From the NCBI GenBank assembly GCA_963580285.1, contig OY757012.1, positions 169,496,652 to 169,560,651 on the forward strand: DNA of 64,000 nucleotides, written 5' to 3'. This document shows positions 52,385 through 63,814 of this stretch, piece by piece. The notes beneath the pieces were generated by a model. That model was not told where the DNA came from. It saw only the letters and a list, made by a program, of their open reading frames with translations, and did not search any database. Position numbers and translations under genes: made by a program. This stretch comes from Lucinisca nassula (lineage: Eukaryota; Mollusca; Bivalvia; Lucinida; Lucinidae). Position 1 is the stretch's first letter. Each line of letters starts with the position of its first letter.

Positions 52385-53050
52385 GAAAGGTCAGAGGAAG
52401 AAAGCACTGTTGGTGATGTCTTAGCTCTTTGGCTTTGCGCTGAAAACGTTTCTGCTCGGCTTTGTTGACATTTTTTGCCTCATATTCACTACCCTTTCTG
52501 ATGAGGCCTCACCACTTTGCTCGTTCCTGCGCAGTCTTTATCACACGACTATTGGTATGTTTGAAGACCCTGAAGGAGGTCTACGTGTGTCTTTGTATTG
52601 CTTCTTCTGAACATAGTGTCAGCGGTTTAATACTTGTAGTTCTACATGTGATGTTCTAGCTAATGTTCATTAAACATTATGCTAATATGGCCTTTTTGTC
52701 CTAATTGAGGCAGTTTCAGAAGGACATGTACACTCTGCACCCCTGTCCTCTTTAAGACTTCGATGTCGAGAATTCTTCCTTTCCATATTATCTTCAAACG
52801 TTAGACATCTTGCACAGATGTGGTTCAGTCTCCAAGTTTCAAATGCGTTTAATAGTGTTGGCAGCACCACAGTTCTGCAGACTTTCAGCTTGGTATCAAG
52901 TTTGATAACACTTTGTTCCTAAATACGTGCAGGTAATCGGCAAAATGATGCATTAGCTTTGGCGAACCAGGTATTGACTTCATCGCCAGTGTACACAATT
53001 CTTGACAATGTGCTTCCAGTGTTGCTTTATTTGTCTTCAACGTTCAATAT
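52385..53050 (-). pseudogene. LINE C-terminal fragment
   Basis: Minus-strand frames: AVVLPTLL-type MVLPTLLNAFETWRLNHICA (52870), then EVLKRTGVQSVHVLLKLPQL (in another frame, about 52760), and near 52490-52400 YEAKNVNKAEQKRFQRKAKE and LRHHQQCFLPLTFHA. These are the last part of a LINE ORF2, after the RT (ETW and cysteine-rich tail region). Large internal deletion and many stops. Confidence 0.65.
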
Positions 53051-53159
53051 GTTACCTTTCACTGCCATGGTTCCTGTTGGTTTGGCTTTACGGCCTTTTC
53101 AAGATTATTTTAACTTATCATAAAGTTTCCTGACGGTTACCTTAAGGCTGACTGACTTA

Positions 53160-53945
53160 GAGTCTAACTGTTGACCATCGGTGTCTAACTGTTGGTTTTC
53201 TTTTGCTCCAGTATTTCAATGGTTTCTTGCTGTCGAGTCCTCACCGTTGTTTCATCCGACAATGACCAAAACAAATGAGGTTATAAGATGATTTCTGCGA
53301 CAGCCCGGAAAGACAACCTTATGACGCCGATGGTTCAGGCCTCAGATTCTATGACGGTTCCAGAGTAAAGGCTTACTGAGAATTAGAGAGAATTTTATTT
53401 TATGTATTGTTGGTTGGTGCATGATGCTTTGTCTCTGGTCTAGCCCATCGGATTCTAACTGTTTTGAGTGGTTTCCAGCTGTCGAGTCTTCACCGTTGTT
53501 TCATCTCTGTGGTTGTTTGATTTTTGTGTTCACGGAGATGTTGAACTTATGAGTTAAGAGGCCTTCATGCAGACTGAACAAATTATTTGTCTTAATCACG
53601 ACGGAAGTAAGGACGAGGATTGTGGCCACGTAAAATCGATTTAAGCCCCACAATGATCAGGAATCGATACAATTAACCCACAGCTCCCATCAGAGTCACC
53701 AAAGGGAAAGAAACACAAACACGAAACAACAGACCCTAATGGAAACTTCAATAGCGGAAAGCCAAAAGGACAGTTACTTTCCCACAAAATAGCGAATAGG
53801 CTATCCAAAAATAAAATAATATAAGCGACACAAACACCCAAAGACAAACGATAAAAATAAATAATAAACCGCGACAGAAGAACCGCCTTTGAACTGTCAG
53901 CGGAAACGAATTCCCCTGGGGGGGGGGGGGGGGCTTAAATTGAAT
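53160..53945. repeat. Mosaic of PLE 3'-region fragments in both orientations
   Basis: Plus fragments 53160-53260 and 53330-53650 (GCCTCAGATTCTATGACGGT to AAATCGATTTAAGCCCCA) are followed by a minus tail (53654-53915, CAATGATCAGGAATCGATAC) and a G-run 53917-53933. A short plus piece (53942-54020) follows. Confidence 0.65.
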
Positions 53946-54020
53946 TCCAAGGCGGTTCTTCTGTCGCAGTTTATTTTTTTATGGTTTGTATTTGGGTGTT
54001 TTTGTCGCTTATATTATTTT

Positions 54021-54545
54021 ATTTTGTCTGCAACATACTTGTCCTAGCGATTCCATTGCTGAACAGTTAACGGCGTTTATGCAGGCTGTCCAGTTATTTG
54101 CTGGATCCCCTGAATTGAGTTTCATTGCATCTAAATGGCTGCAGACATCATTAACAATGTTTGCCTCTTTCAGGTTTTTTTTTCAGCTTGGAGATATCCA
54201 GTCTCTTTCGCACCTTCTTGTCTTGTGGTCGCCGTGAAGGCTGAGTGCGCAGATTTGCTGACAGCAAGCTTGTAATCTGTGCAACAGACTATACAACACA
54301 GTCTTTGTAACACTAAAGTCATGTGTGTTCTTGCTTCGCATTTGACCTAGTCAGTAAGATACCAGTGATTGGAGCGAGTGTGTTTCCATGAAGTCTAGCT
54401 GCGAGTTTTCAGACGGAAGACTGTGTTAAGACGGTGGAGACCATTTCTGTTGCACTTCCCTAATCTTTCCGCCCCACACAGTCCTCCCCAGGTTTGGTGG
54501 TCTGTGCCCACTCAGAAGTCCATGTGCAGTGTAAAAAACAGAAGT
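54021..54545. other. Unassigned DNA
   Basis: No supported gene. A frame on the minus strand near 54370-54240 looks like decayed retroelement coding, but no motif is firm. Confidence 0.3.
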
Positions 54546-54551
54546 TAAGGT

Positions 54552-54750
54552 ACTGATCAGGAATCGATACAATTAACCCACAGCTCCAAAGAGTGACACC
54601 AAAGGGAAAGAAACACATACATGAAATAACTAGACCCTAAGGGTCTTAGATCGATTTTACGCAGCTGCAATCCTCGCCCTTACTTCCGTCGCGATTTAGA
54701 TAAATAATTTGTTCAACTCATTAGTGCAACATCTCCGAGAACACAAAAAT
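54552..54750 (-). repeat. PLE 3' fragment abutting the inverted duplication
   Basis: TGATCAGGAATCGATACAAT, GATCGATTTTACGCAGCTGC, TCGCGATTTAGATAAATAAT, ending CGAGAACACAAAAAT at the left breakpoint of the inverted repeat. Confidence 0.65.
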
Positions 54751-54975
54751 CAACTTCTCTCTTAGTAAAGGTAAAGTTCCGAATACATGGAAAGAGGCAA
54801 ACGTGACTCCAATCTTCAAAAAGGGCCACCCTTCAATCATATCGAATTATAGACCAATTTCTCTCCTAAGTACTATAGGCAAAGTCCCAGAAAAAATCGT
54901 TCATAAGAACCTTTTTAACTTTATTTGTGACTATAATATACTAAGATCTCTTCAGTCAGGATTTTTTTTTGTTTT
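54751..54975 (+). pseudogene. LINE RT fragment, left arm
   Basis: SLSKGKVPNTWKEANVTPIF, KKGHPSIISNYRPISLLSTI and NILRSLQSGF: the RT region before the first catalytic Asp. Identical order in the right arm on the minus strand. Confidence 0.85.
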
Positions 54976-55018
54976 CTGTTCCATTCTAATTTATTGTTTT
55001 AAATTCCACCCTACTTTT

Positions 55019-55098
55019 TCAGAGTGGAAAAGAAAACAAGAAATATGTCGTTTAAATGACATAGTATATCGACATATTTCTTGTTTTCCTCTCCACTC
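55019..55098. repeat. Small hairpin element, left arm
   Basis: AGAGTGGAAAAGAAAACAAG and AAATATGTCGTTTAAATGAC fold with the complement ending CTCCACTCT. Right-arm partner at about 59390-59478. Followed by a T-run 55103-55124. Confidence 0.7.
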
Positions 55099-55275
55099 TA
55101 TTTTTTTTTTTTTTTTTTTTTTTAAATTCTGTTCTGCTAGATACTGGAACAGAAATGTCCCTTCCCGGATTCCATAGTTATGGTTCATAATATGTAACTG
55201 GTCTATAAAATGACTACAAAATTGGACAGGTAAAACATTTGACATATCTGTGATATTATGACTGGTAGCCAGAAA

Positions 55276-55576
55276 CCATACGGCCCCCGCCCATCGGGGC
55301 TTGAAGAAATAGATTGGGCTGCATGATGCTTCCGCGCAGAGCTCTAACCGACAGCACGTGAGTACTGGTAAACCGCTAAGATGTTCTGAGCCTTTGCAGG
55401 AGAGGTGGTGCAAGTCGGATCGTCCATGCATATTAACTCTATTGGTTTCATTGGACGGCATGGCTCGGGGTGTCATTACATCTCAATGTCGGGTAAAAGT
55501 CCCCCGAAATTGGAAGCAACGTCTCCAAAATGACCTACACAGTGTTGACGAGGAAGTTAAACCACAAATCAACCGA
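55276..55576 (+). mobile_element. SINE (AAAC-family) in left arm, with TSD
   Basis: From GCCCCCGCCCATCGGGGC to AACCACAAATCAACC. Flanked by AGCCAGAAACCAT on both sides (about 55267-55279 and 55579-55591). The right arm has the same SINE with the same duplication (58916-59214), so the SINE predates the inversion. Confidence 0.85.
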
Positions 55577-56882
55577 AAGCCAGAAACCATTTGTCATATA
55601 TGAATAAGTACAACAATACTGTTAAAATGGATGGATTTGAAAGAATGCAATATGTGGCACTATGTCATCGTAATGTAAAGAAACGACAAAAAGGACAATG
55701 TATCAAACAGGTGTTAATATATAAAATCCGTGTAGCCATGGACCATAAAAAAGAACAACACAAGAAGAACCGTCTTAGAACAGGCGGCAGCCATAACAAC
55801 TGGGGTTAGGTTAAACTGATTTTAAAGGACCATGAGTGAACATTTGTTCAAAATATACATGATAATTTGCTCACAAAGAGATTGTATAACTCATTGCAAG
55901 TCTCGCTACTTTGGACATCTCCTTCCTGATGCCCGGGACTTCCGTGGAGTGTGGGCCATGTTTACTGATGTTGGCTCGGTGGGGGACGCCTATAAGTCCG
56001 CGGGTTGGCGTCTCTTGTGTGATAGCTCCAGTTGACCTGTCTCATGAGCTACGTCGGTCGGTGTGAGCTCGGAGGGGGATGTGCTGTGTTTGCCGGGTCT
56101 TATCCATCATCCGTTTCGGTTTCAAAACTTTGGTGTTGAGACACACTGATGAAGATTCAATATCACACAGGCCTCTGTGTCACTACATTTGGTATAGTTA
56201 CGCCTTAATCAGTACCATATGGCACAATGGACCAATAAAAACATGGGTGCCATAACCACTTAGCTATTCAAACAAACAACAATAACGTTAAGGATGCGGT
56301 TTTATGTAATCATGGCGATTTTAAATTCATCGCAAGCAATTACATTTTCAACTATACAACTAACAGTTAATGTATATCAGTTGTTTCTTCAACTATTAAG
56401 ATCAACATAATTGTTTTCATGCATGACCTTAGTGTCTTTTCGTGGGTGCACCTGCAGGTTGTTGTGAGATACACATGGTTTGAAAGCATTTTTGGTGCAA
56501 TGTGTATTAACAATTATTGTTTTATAAGTGTATGTGTTTATGTAAAACTTTATGAGATGTGTTACGATTTTTATGCCCCCCCCCCTCCCCCGAGAATCTT
56601 TGATTCGGGGGCCATATAGTATTTGCCCTGCCTATCTGTTTGTTTGTTTGTGTGTCTGTCTGTCCGTCACAAAAAACTTTAACTTTGATCATAACTTCAA
56701 AATTATTTGACCTAGCCCCATGACACTTCACATACTAATTCACCAACACAAGGGCTACATTTTGACATAGGGCCATAACTCTGTTGTCATTTTTTGCTGA
56801 ATTATCTCCCCTTGAAATTTTGCAAAAACTCAGAAATTGGCTCCCACGGGGGGGGGGGGGGGGGGGCATTGTTCACCTATAG

Positions 56883-57025
56883 TGACAGCTCTTGTTTCAT
56901 TAGTTGTTGAAGAAGTTGATGGTTGAAGGAGATATTGGTTTTGTTTGTGCCACTAAGTTGGAATAAATTTACCCTATCTTGGGCCTCACTGAATTTGTGC
57001 TGATGAATGCCGATCGGGCTGGCGT
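56883..57025 (+). other. Insertion specific to the left arm
   Basis: After CACCTATAGTGAC the left arm carries about 145 bp (AGCTCTTGTTTCATT ... CGATCGGGCTGG) before CGTCGTATTTC. The right arm reads straight through GTGACGTCGTATTTC. Shows independent change after duplication. Confidence 0.7.
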
Positions 57026-57102
57026 CGTATTTCTTTCAAATTACATATCATTCAAGACACCGCCTATTGTATAGAGTAACTTACAGGAGTATTCATGTAT
57101 TA

Positions 57103-57522
57103 TTGAATTTATTAAAAGTGTTGAGGAAAAGGGATAAAGTGAGAGGTTTTGCCGAGCATTTTATCCCTTTTTTAACGAGTTTAATTAAATTCAATAATAC
57201 ATGAGCACTAATGCAAGATTCCATTTATCATACGGCATTTAAAACGCATTTTATTCATAATTTATTTAAAAAATGTTAATATTCCGCCATAAGTAAACGC
57301 GACGTCGTTAACGACGTTGTGCATGTAACGTTTACGGGTTAATTTGCATATTTAATTCACTAGTGGATTATCGAATGTATTACATGGCGTTATTACATTC
57401 TCAGACGCAACGTCATATGATAAAACATGTTATAAAAATATGTTATACATTTCTTTTTCAGTTCTGAAAGCACGGAGGCTTTGACAAATACAAATACTAC
57501 AAGTCTCCTTTCCAAACACATC
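57103..57522. other. Spacer of the inverted duplication
   Basis: About 420 bp, with its own fold-back at the left (AATTTATTAAAA and GGGATAAA pairing with TTTATCCC and TTAAATTCAATAATACATGA, about 57100-57204). Otherwise AT-rich and unassigned. Confidence 0.6.
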
Positions 57523-58915
57523 AATACATGAATACTCCTGTAAGTTACTCTATACAATAGGCGGTGTCTTGAATGATATGTGATTTGAAAGAAATACGAC
57601 GTCACTATAGGTGACCAATGCCACCTCCCCCACCCCATCCCCCGTGGGAGCCAATTTCTGAGTTTTTGCAAAATTTCAAGAGGAGATAATTCAGCAAAAA
57701 TTGACAACAGAGTTATGGCCCTATGTCAAAATGTAGCCCTTGTGTTGGTGAATTAGTATGTAAAGTGTCATGGGGCTAGGTCAAATAATTTTGAAGTTAT
57801 GATCAAGGTTAAAGTTTTTGTGACGGACAGCCAAACACACAAACAAACAAACAGATAGACAGGGCAAATACTATATGGCCCGCGAATCAAAGATTCTCTG
57901 GGGAGGGGGGGGGGGGCATAAAAATCGTAACACATCTCATAAAGTTTCACATAAACACATACACTTATAAAACAATAATTGTTAATACACATTGCACCAA
58001 AAATGCTCTCAAACCATGTGTATCTCACAACAACCTGCAGGTGCACCCACGAAAAGACACTAAGGTCATGCATGAAAACAATTATGTCGATCTTAATAGT
58101 TGAAGAAACAACTGATATACATTAACTGTTAGTTGTATAGTTGAAAATTTAATTGCTTGCGATGAATTTAAAATCGCCATGATTACATAAAACCGCATCC
58201 TTAACGTTATTGTTGTTTGTTTGAATAGCTAAGTGGTTATGGCACCCATCTTTTTATTGGTCCATTGTGCCATATGGTACTGATTAAGGCGTAACTATAC
58301 CAAATGTAGTGACACAGAGGCCTGTCTGATATTGAATCTTCATCAGTGTGTCTCATCACCAAAGTTTTTGAAACCGAAACGGATGATGGATAAGACCCGG
58401 CAAACACAGCACATCCCCCTCCGAGCTCACACCGACCGACGTAGCTCATGAGACAGGTCAACTGGAGGCATCAGGCAAGAGACGCCCACCAGCGGACTTA
58501 TAGGCGTCCCCCACCGAGCCAACATCAGAAAACATGGCCCACACTCCACGGAAGTCCCGGGCATCAGGAAGGAGATGTCCAAAGTAGCGAGACTTGCAAT
58601 GAGTTATACAATCTCTTTGTGAGCAAATTATAATGTATATTTTGAACAAAATGTTCACTCATGGTCCTTTAAAATCAGTTTAACCTAACCCCAGTTGTTA
58701 TGGCTGCCGCCTGTTCTAAGACGGTTCTTCTTGTGTTGTTCTTTTTTATGGTCCATGGCTACACGGATTTTATATATTAACACCTGTTTGATACATTGTC
58801 CTTTTTGTCGTTCCTTTACATTACGATGACATAGTGCCACATATTGCATTCTTTCAAATCCATCCATTTTAACAGTGTTGTTATACTTATTCATATATGA
58901 CAAATGGTTTCTGGC

Positions 58916-59214
58916 TTTTGGTTGGTTTGTGGTTTAACTTCCTCGTCAACACTGTGTAGGTCATTTTGGAGACGTTGCTTCCAATTTCGGGGGACTTTTA
59001 CCCGACATTGAGATGTAATGACACCCCGAGCCATGCCGTCCAATGAAACCAATAGAGTTAATATGCATGGACGATCCGACTTGCACCACCTCTCCTGCAA
59101 AGGCTCAGAACCTCTTAGCGGTTTACCAGTACTCACGTGCTGTCGGTTACAGCTCTGCGCGGAAGCATCATGCAGCCCAATCTATTTCTTCAAGCCCCGA
59201 TGGGCGGGGGCCGT
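58916..59214 (-). mobile_element. SINE (AAAC-family) in right arm
   Basis: Inverse copy of the 55276 SINE, bordered by ATGGTTTCTGGCT on both sides. Confidence 0.85.
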
Positions 59215-59560
59215 ATGGTTTCTGGCTACCAGTCATAATATCACAGATATGTCAAATGTTTTACCTGTCCAATTTTGTAGTCATTTTATAGACCAGTTAC
59301 ATATTATGAACAATAACTATGGAATCCGGGAAGGGACATTTCTGTTCCAGTATCTAGCAGAACAGAATTTAAAAAAAATAAAATAAAATTAGAGTGGAGA
59401 GGAAAACAAGAAATATGTCGTTTAAACGATATACTATGTCATTTAAACGACATATTTCTTGTTTTCTTTTCCACTCTGAAAAAGTATGGTGGAATTTAAA
59501 ACAATAAAATTAGAATGGAACAGAAAACAAAAATAAATCCTGACTGAAGAGATGTTAGTA

Positions 59561-60900
59561 TATTATAGTCACGAATAAAGTTAAAAAAGGTTCTTATGAA
59601 CGATTTTTTTCTAGGACTTTGCCTATAGTACTTAGGAGAGAAATTGGTCTATAATTCGATATGATTGAAGGGTGGCCCTTTTTGAAGATTGGAGTCACGT
59701 TTGCCTCTTTCCATGTATTCGGAACTTTACCTTTACTAAGAGAGAAGTTGAAAAGACCACTGAGTGGTACAGATAGAGGACCAGCTAGTTCCTTAAGAAT
59801 GCGATTGTTAATTGAGTCAGGACCAGCTGCTTTACCTGATTGCAACGACTTTATTATTAATTCAACTTCTGCCGGAGTGGTTGAGATTAAGCTTAGAAAA
59901 TTCAGAGCTTGAGGAACATCAGTGGGTAAAGGGGCATTGTCATCTTTAACCAGTGTTTGTTCTACAAAAAAGTAATTCATTAGATTAGCATTGTCTTCGT
60001 CTTTTGAATAAACATTATCTTCTTTGTAAAGAGGCGGGAGTGTTGAAGACTGATGGGTTTTAATAAATTGTTTTAGTGTTTTCCACCAGTCTTTCTGTTT
60101 GATTTCTTCGTTCTTTAATTAGTCTGCCAATTTTTCTGTTTGAAATTGCTTAGAATTTCGAATTTCTCCTATAATTTTATTTCGTATTTGTTTGTTATTG
60201 TCAAAATCTACTGTGCTTTTTGATTTTTTGAATTTGTTGTATTTACGTTTTCTCTTACGGATCATTTTCTTGATTTCATTAGTTAGTCATGGAGGATCAG
60301 ATAGACGATTTTTTGCTGTTTTCTTAGGAATGTGTTTAGAAGTGAGGTTGGAAATTTTTTTAGTAATGTTTCTGGCATATGTATCAACGTCGTTGTCTTT
60401 TAGCTCATTCCAGTTAGTGTTTTGGACCTCATGCGAAATAGATTGATAGTCTCCACGATTAAAGAGTCAAATATGCCGGTGAAAGACTCGTGTAGTGTAT
60501 TTTCAAAAATTTACAACCAAAAAAAAAAGATGGACAGTGATATCTAATGATTTGGTCGAGAAAGGGATCGCCAACTCCGCTTAGAAGTACAGCATTTTGT
60601 CAGAAGTAAATATCAAATCAATAGCGGAAGACGAAATCTCCGTTTTGTGTGTCGGTTCCGTTATGAGTTGCTCCAAGTTGAAATGTTGACATATGTCGCG
60701 TATTTTATTACCCGTTGCTTGCTTCAAAATATCGAGGTTAAAATCTCCTGTTATAAAAATATTACTAATGTTTGTGTCAAAAGCAAGACCAATGGAATGT
60801 CAAAGTTTTTTTTAATTCTGCCCCGATTATTTCTTTTTTATTTGAAATACTTTGAATATTATAATGAACTATGGAAAAGTTGTTCATTATAGCTGCTTCT
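59561..60900 (-). pseudogene. LINE retrotransposon, endonuclease to RT, minus strand
   Basis: Read on the minus strand from about 60780: NISNIFITGDFNLDILKQAT (endonuclease GDFN motif), ISSSAIDLIFTSDKM (endonuclease C-terminal motif), a stop, then PWLTNEIKKMIRKRKRKYNK, KQIRNKIIGEIRNSKQFQTE, and DWWKTLKQFI. From 59980 comes MNYFFVEQTLVKDDNAPLP, SLQSGKAAGPDSINNRILKE (RT block) and NVTPIFKKGHPSIISNYRPI. It ends at SLQSG where an insertion or breakpoint lies. Stops and frameshifts near 60115, 60285 and 60570. Jockey/CR1-like; different subfamily from the 952-2800 LINE. Its last 190 bp belong to the right arm of the inverted duplication. Confidence 0.85.
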
Positions 60901-60934
60901 TCAATATTATCTGATCCTTGGGAGCGAATTCTAC

Positions 60935-61640
60935 TTTCGGGGTCCGGGGCTCAAGGTCAAGGTCACTGTGGCTATTGTTTTAGAAAAAAAATGTCATTGC
61001 TCTAGCGCCTGCATCTACTGATTGATTTTAAGATAACTTCATACAAGTGCTTGGTGTGATGATATCTCAGGAGGGCACAAGGTCAAGGTCACAGTGGCTA
61101 TTTTTAGAAAATATTTGTCATCGCTATAGTGCCTATATTTATTGATAGATTTTAATTTAATTTCACGCAGATGCTGCGTATGATAATATCTCGAGCGGTT
61201 TTGACTGTAAGGGTCCTGGGCTCAATGTCAAGGTCACCGTGATTATTTTTAGAAAAACTTTGTCATCGCTCTAGCGCTTTCGTTTAGTGATTGATTTTAA
61301 TATAACTTCATACAAATGTTGCGTATGATAATATCTCTAGCAAGTTCGACTTTCAGGGTCCTGGCCTCAAGGTCAAGGTCACTCTGGTTATTTTCAGAAA
61401 ACTTTTTCATCGCTCCTGAGCCTACATCTATTAATGTATTGTAATATAACGTCACACAAATGTTTCGTTTGATAATATCTCTGGTAAGTTCTACTTTCAG
61501 GGTCCTGGGCTCAAGGTCACTGTGGCTAATTTTGAAAAACTTTTTCATCACTCTAGGACCTGCATTTATTGATGGATTTAATGTAACTTCACACAAATAC
61601 TAGGATAGGCTCAAGGTCAAGATCATTTTGGCTATATATA
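60935..61640 (+). repeat. Tandem array of ~100-145-bp units
   Basis: Six partial units around a CTCAAGGTCAAGGTCAC motif (about 60951, 61077, 61213, 61355, 61510, 61607) with TTTGTCATCGCTCTAGCGCC and GATAATATCTC. Non-coding divergent array; T-run at 61737-61756. Confidence 0.75.
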
Positions 61641-61884
61641 AGTTGTCTTGTGCGGAGAGATTTGTATCACCTGCGATGCCTTGTTATTCCAAGAAATGTA
61701 GTTTACATAAAGAAATCATATATACTTAGTGTCATAGTTTTTTTTTTTTTTTTTTTACAAACACATTTTAGTTCTATATAAAGTAAGCCGGGTGGTAAGA
61801 AACCTGCTTTTTTGCATTTGCAAGGGTGCAGATCAGCATGTGCATGCGCGCTGTGGTCGCTGCTAGGACAGTAAAATGCATATA

Positions 61885-62230
61885 CAGTAGAACTTCGATG
61901 GCTCGAACACCGATGGCTCGTTTACCATGGATGCGTCGAACCCATTCTTGAGCCCCGAACGAAATCCTCTACATAAGAAATAGTGGGGGATAATTAAGGA
62001 GATTTTAGTCTTTAATCTTTTAAATGTATGCTGTGTGTATTCATAAGAATCGCCTCGATGAGGCGATTCTAATGTGTACACACAGCATACATGTTCATTA
62101 TAGAACACCGAAAAGATGTCTAAAAGAATCTCACTATGCCTCCTGACAATAACCTCAGTGGCTCGAACTGCCCCTGTCTCGAACAGATTTTCGAGGTCCC
62201 AAAGGTGTTCGAGCCATTGAAGTTTGACTG
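61885..62230. mobile_element. pogo/Tc-type MITE with TA duplication
   Basis: Ends CAGTAGAACTTCGATGGCTC and complement of GAGCCATTGAAGTTTGACTG, TA at both borders. Two further GGCTCG blocks inside each end. Its centre (62026-62090) is a near-perfect palindrome, GTATGCTGTGTGTATTC, AATCGCCTCGATGAGGCGAT, sharing the CGCCTC.ATGAGGCG core with MITE families A and B. Confidence 0.75.
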
Positions 62231-62592
62231 TAAATGTCAAGCGTAATCGACCGAATTTCTTACATAATGCAATCAAAATCAAAACCTAAGGAGATGCACA
62301 TTACACTGATAACGTAACAAGGAAATGTTGGGGAGGGAGAATTGCAGAAAAGTATAGAGCGTGCACCGAATGTCAAAATCCCCAACCGTACCGGATATGT
62401 ACGAAATATCCCAATACTCCCAGGCAAGCACTTGAACGATACTTGAAAACACTTCGTTACATGACTATTAAAATTAATTGCTGAAGCATTTCTGACATTG
62501 TAACACAGTGCTATGTACTTCCATTTTTTGCCCACAGCACGATAAAAAGGTCTTCTCAGTTGTCACGCAACGTTGAGTCAACGTTGCCAGTA

Positions 62593-62685
62593 AGCATTCT
62601 ACATAAATCTACAGCGGGCCGTTAGCGGCCCGTCAGGGTAGCTGACGGGCCGCTAACGGCCCGCTGTAGATTTATGTAGAATGCT
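62593..62685. repeat. Perfect 44-bp-arm palindrome
   Basis: Left arm 62593-62636 and right arm 62642-62685 are exact complements (AGCATTCTACATAAATCTAC ... GGCCCGTCAG), separated by 5 bases. Flanked by AACGTTGAGTCAACG and a GCTAGCAGGG end related to the CCCAGCAGGCAC elements. Confidence 0.9.
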
Positions 62686-62884
62686 AGCAGGGTTGTGTGC
62701 GTTCAGTATCTCACACCAAGCGCTGGTTCCCATCACGTACAAAATGCGCAGTAACAGCCATACTTACACCGATTGGCTGCGAACGTGAGTTTGAATGGTG
62801 TTGTAAGGCCCATGTTCATTCAACAATCCTCTTTGCAGTCAAGGCAGTGAAACTGAAAGCCTTAGTTAAAGTAAACCACGAAAC

Positions 62885-63056
62885 ATGACTGGATTTCTGT
62901 TGGTTTCCGTAATTGGTTTCTTGTTTTCCTTTGCAAATGGTAAATATCATTACTTTAATTTAAATTTGAGTCAGCGCACGGCAAAAACTATTAAACGCGT
63001 GCAATTGTTTTATTTTTTCAGGTCTAACACTGAAAGTAGATTTTTTTGTCAAATAA
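62885..63056 (+). CDS. Candidate two-exon gene for a short secreted peptide
   Basis: Exon 1 (62885-62939) starts at ATG and reads MTGFLLVSVIGFLFSFAN, a typical signal peptide (hydrophobic core LLVSVIGFLF, small residues at the end). It finishes at a donor G|GTAAAT. An 82-nt intron ends TTTTATTTTTTCAG at 63021. Exon 2 (63022-63056) completes Gly and reads LTLKVDFFVK, then stop; an AATAAA poly(A) signal follows at 63084. The product would be only 29 residues, so exon 1 may really splice to a more distant exon outside the window. Upstream 62700-62880 has no repeat and an ATTGG (inverse CCAAT) at 62772. No known family recognised. Confidence 0.35.
62940..63021 (+). other. Predicted 82-nt intron
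   Basis: GTAAATATCATT at the 5' end and a pyrimidine tract TTGTTTTATTTTTTCAG at the 3' end. Supports the small secreted-peptide model but is not proof. Confidence 0.35.
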
Positions 63057-63182
63057 TGGTTCGTAAATAATTAAAATATAAACAATAAAGTTAATTTATG
63101 CACGGTTCATTGAAGTATGAACAACATTGGCACGACCAAAGTTCGGGGTTCATTTACTTTGCTCGTTGTTCATATTTCATAA

Positions 63183-63240
63183 TTTTTCATACTTCTACCC
63201 GGCATTGAGATAAAATGACATCTCAAGCCCTGCCGCCAAA
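63183..63240 (-). mobile_element. SINE (AAAC-family) fragment
   Basis: TTCTACCCGGCATTGAGATA and AAATGACATCTCAAGCCCTG only. Confidence 0.6.
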
Positions 63241-63341
63241 AGAGTCATATTTCAATGAACGTTAATATAATCTTTATTTCACATAATACACCCTGACATA
63301 GCGCTGTAATTAACCATCAATAACTCGAATTACTCCTGCTG

Positions 63342-63624
63342 TTACGAAAACATGCCAATACAAATACATCGTAAATTTTACCAACGAAAAAAAAAAAAGA
63401 ACACGAAAATTTAAAGATGAAAATTTGCGATATTTTTCTTATTTCTTCTCAAAATATAGATTGTGGGTACACGTTAGAATCGCCTCATCGTGGCGTTTCT
63501 CACGGGTACCTAGAGCAGAAATAAGAAACATAAGGCTTACCCTTGTAAACCGCAGAATTACAATATAAAAGTGGGGTTCAAGGGGGTCAGATTAATAGAA
63601 TTATATATGCGTATTTTTGTGATG
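63342..63624 (-). mobile_element. Palindromic MITE, family A (last copy)
   Basis: From TTACGAAAACATGCCAATAC to GCGTATTTTTGTGATG; palindrome degraded (GTTAGAATCGCCTCATCGTGGCG). Confidence 0.75.
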
Positions 63625-63814
63625 ATATAACGAACAATCTTGTTCGAGTCTGAATCGGGTCAGGTGGTTTTTCTCCGGGTACTCCGATTTTTGCCCAGCT
63701 CTGATTAGCGATTGAAATAATCTTGATAGGGTCGTAACCCATCCACCTCCACGCTGAAAAAAAAAACGAACTGTCATTGTCATGGTTCACCATTGAAGTT
63801 CAGCTGTATATTGA

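Larger units (their letters stand above)
54751..59750. repeat. 5-kb inverted duplication (palindrome)
   Basis: Left arm 54751-57102 and right arm 57523-59750 are reverse complements at a few per cent divergence, separated by about 420 bp. Matching landmarks: a LINE RT fragment, a small hairpin element, poly-T, a SINE with its target duplication, and the long unique stretch from 55590 to 56870. The left arm has an extra ~145 bp (about 56883-57025) absent from the right, and small substitutions throughout, so the arms are not a simple sequencing copy. The outer edge at 59750 lies inside a LINE that continues to about 60900, while the left copy stops at 54751. Confidence 0.9.

Noticed and set aside
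55005..55100. Rho-independent-like terminator hairpin plus T-run
   Set aside because: Eukaryotic context; it is a small fold-back repeat copied in both arms of the inverted duplication.
54751..59750. Inverted duplication as a pure assembly fold-back
   Set aside because: Arms differ by substitutions and a ~145-bp insertion, so a simple read artefact is unlikely, though a haplotype chimera is not excluded.
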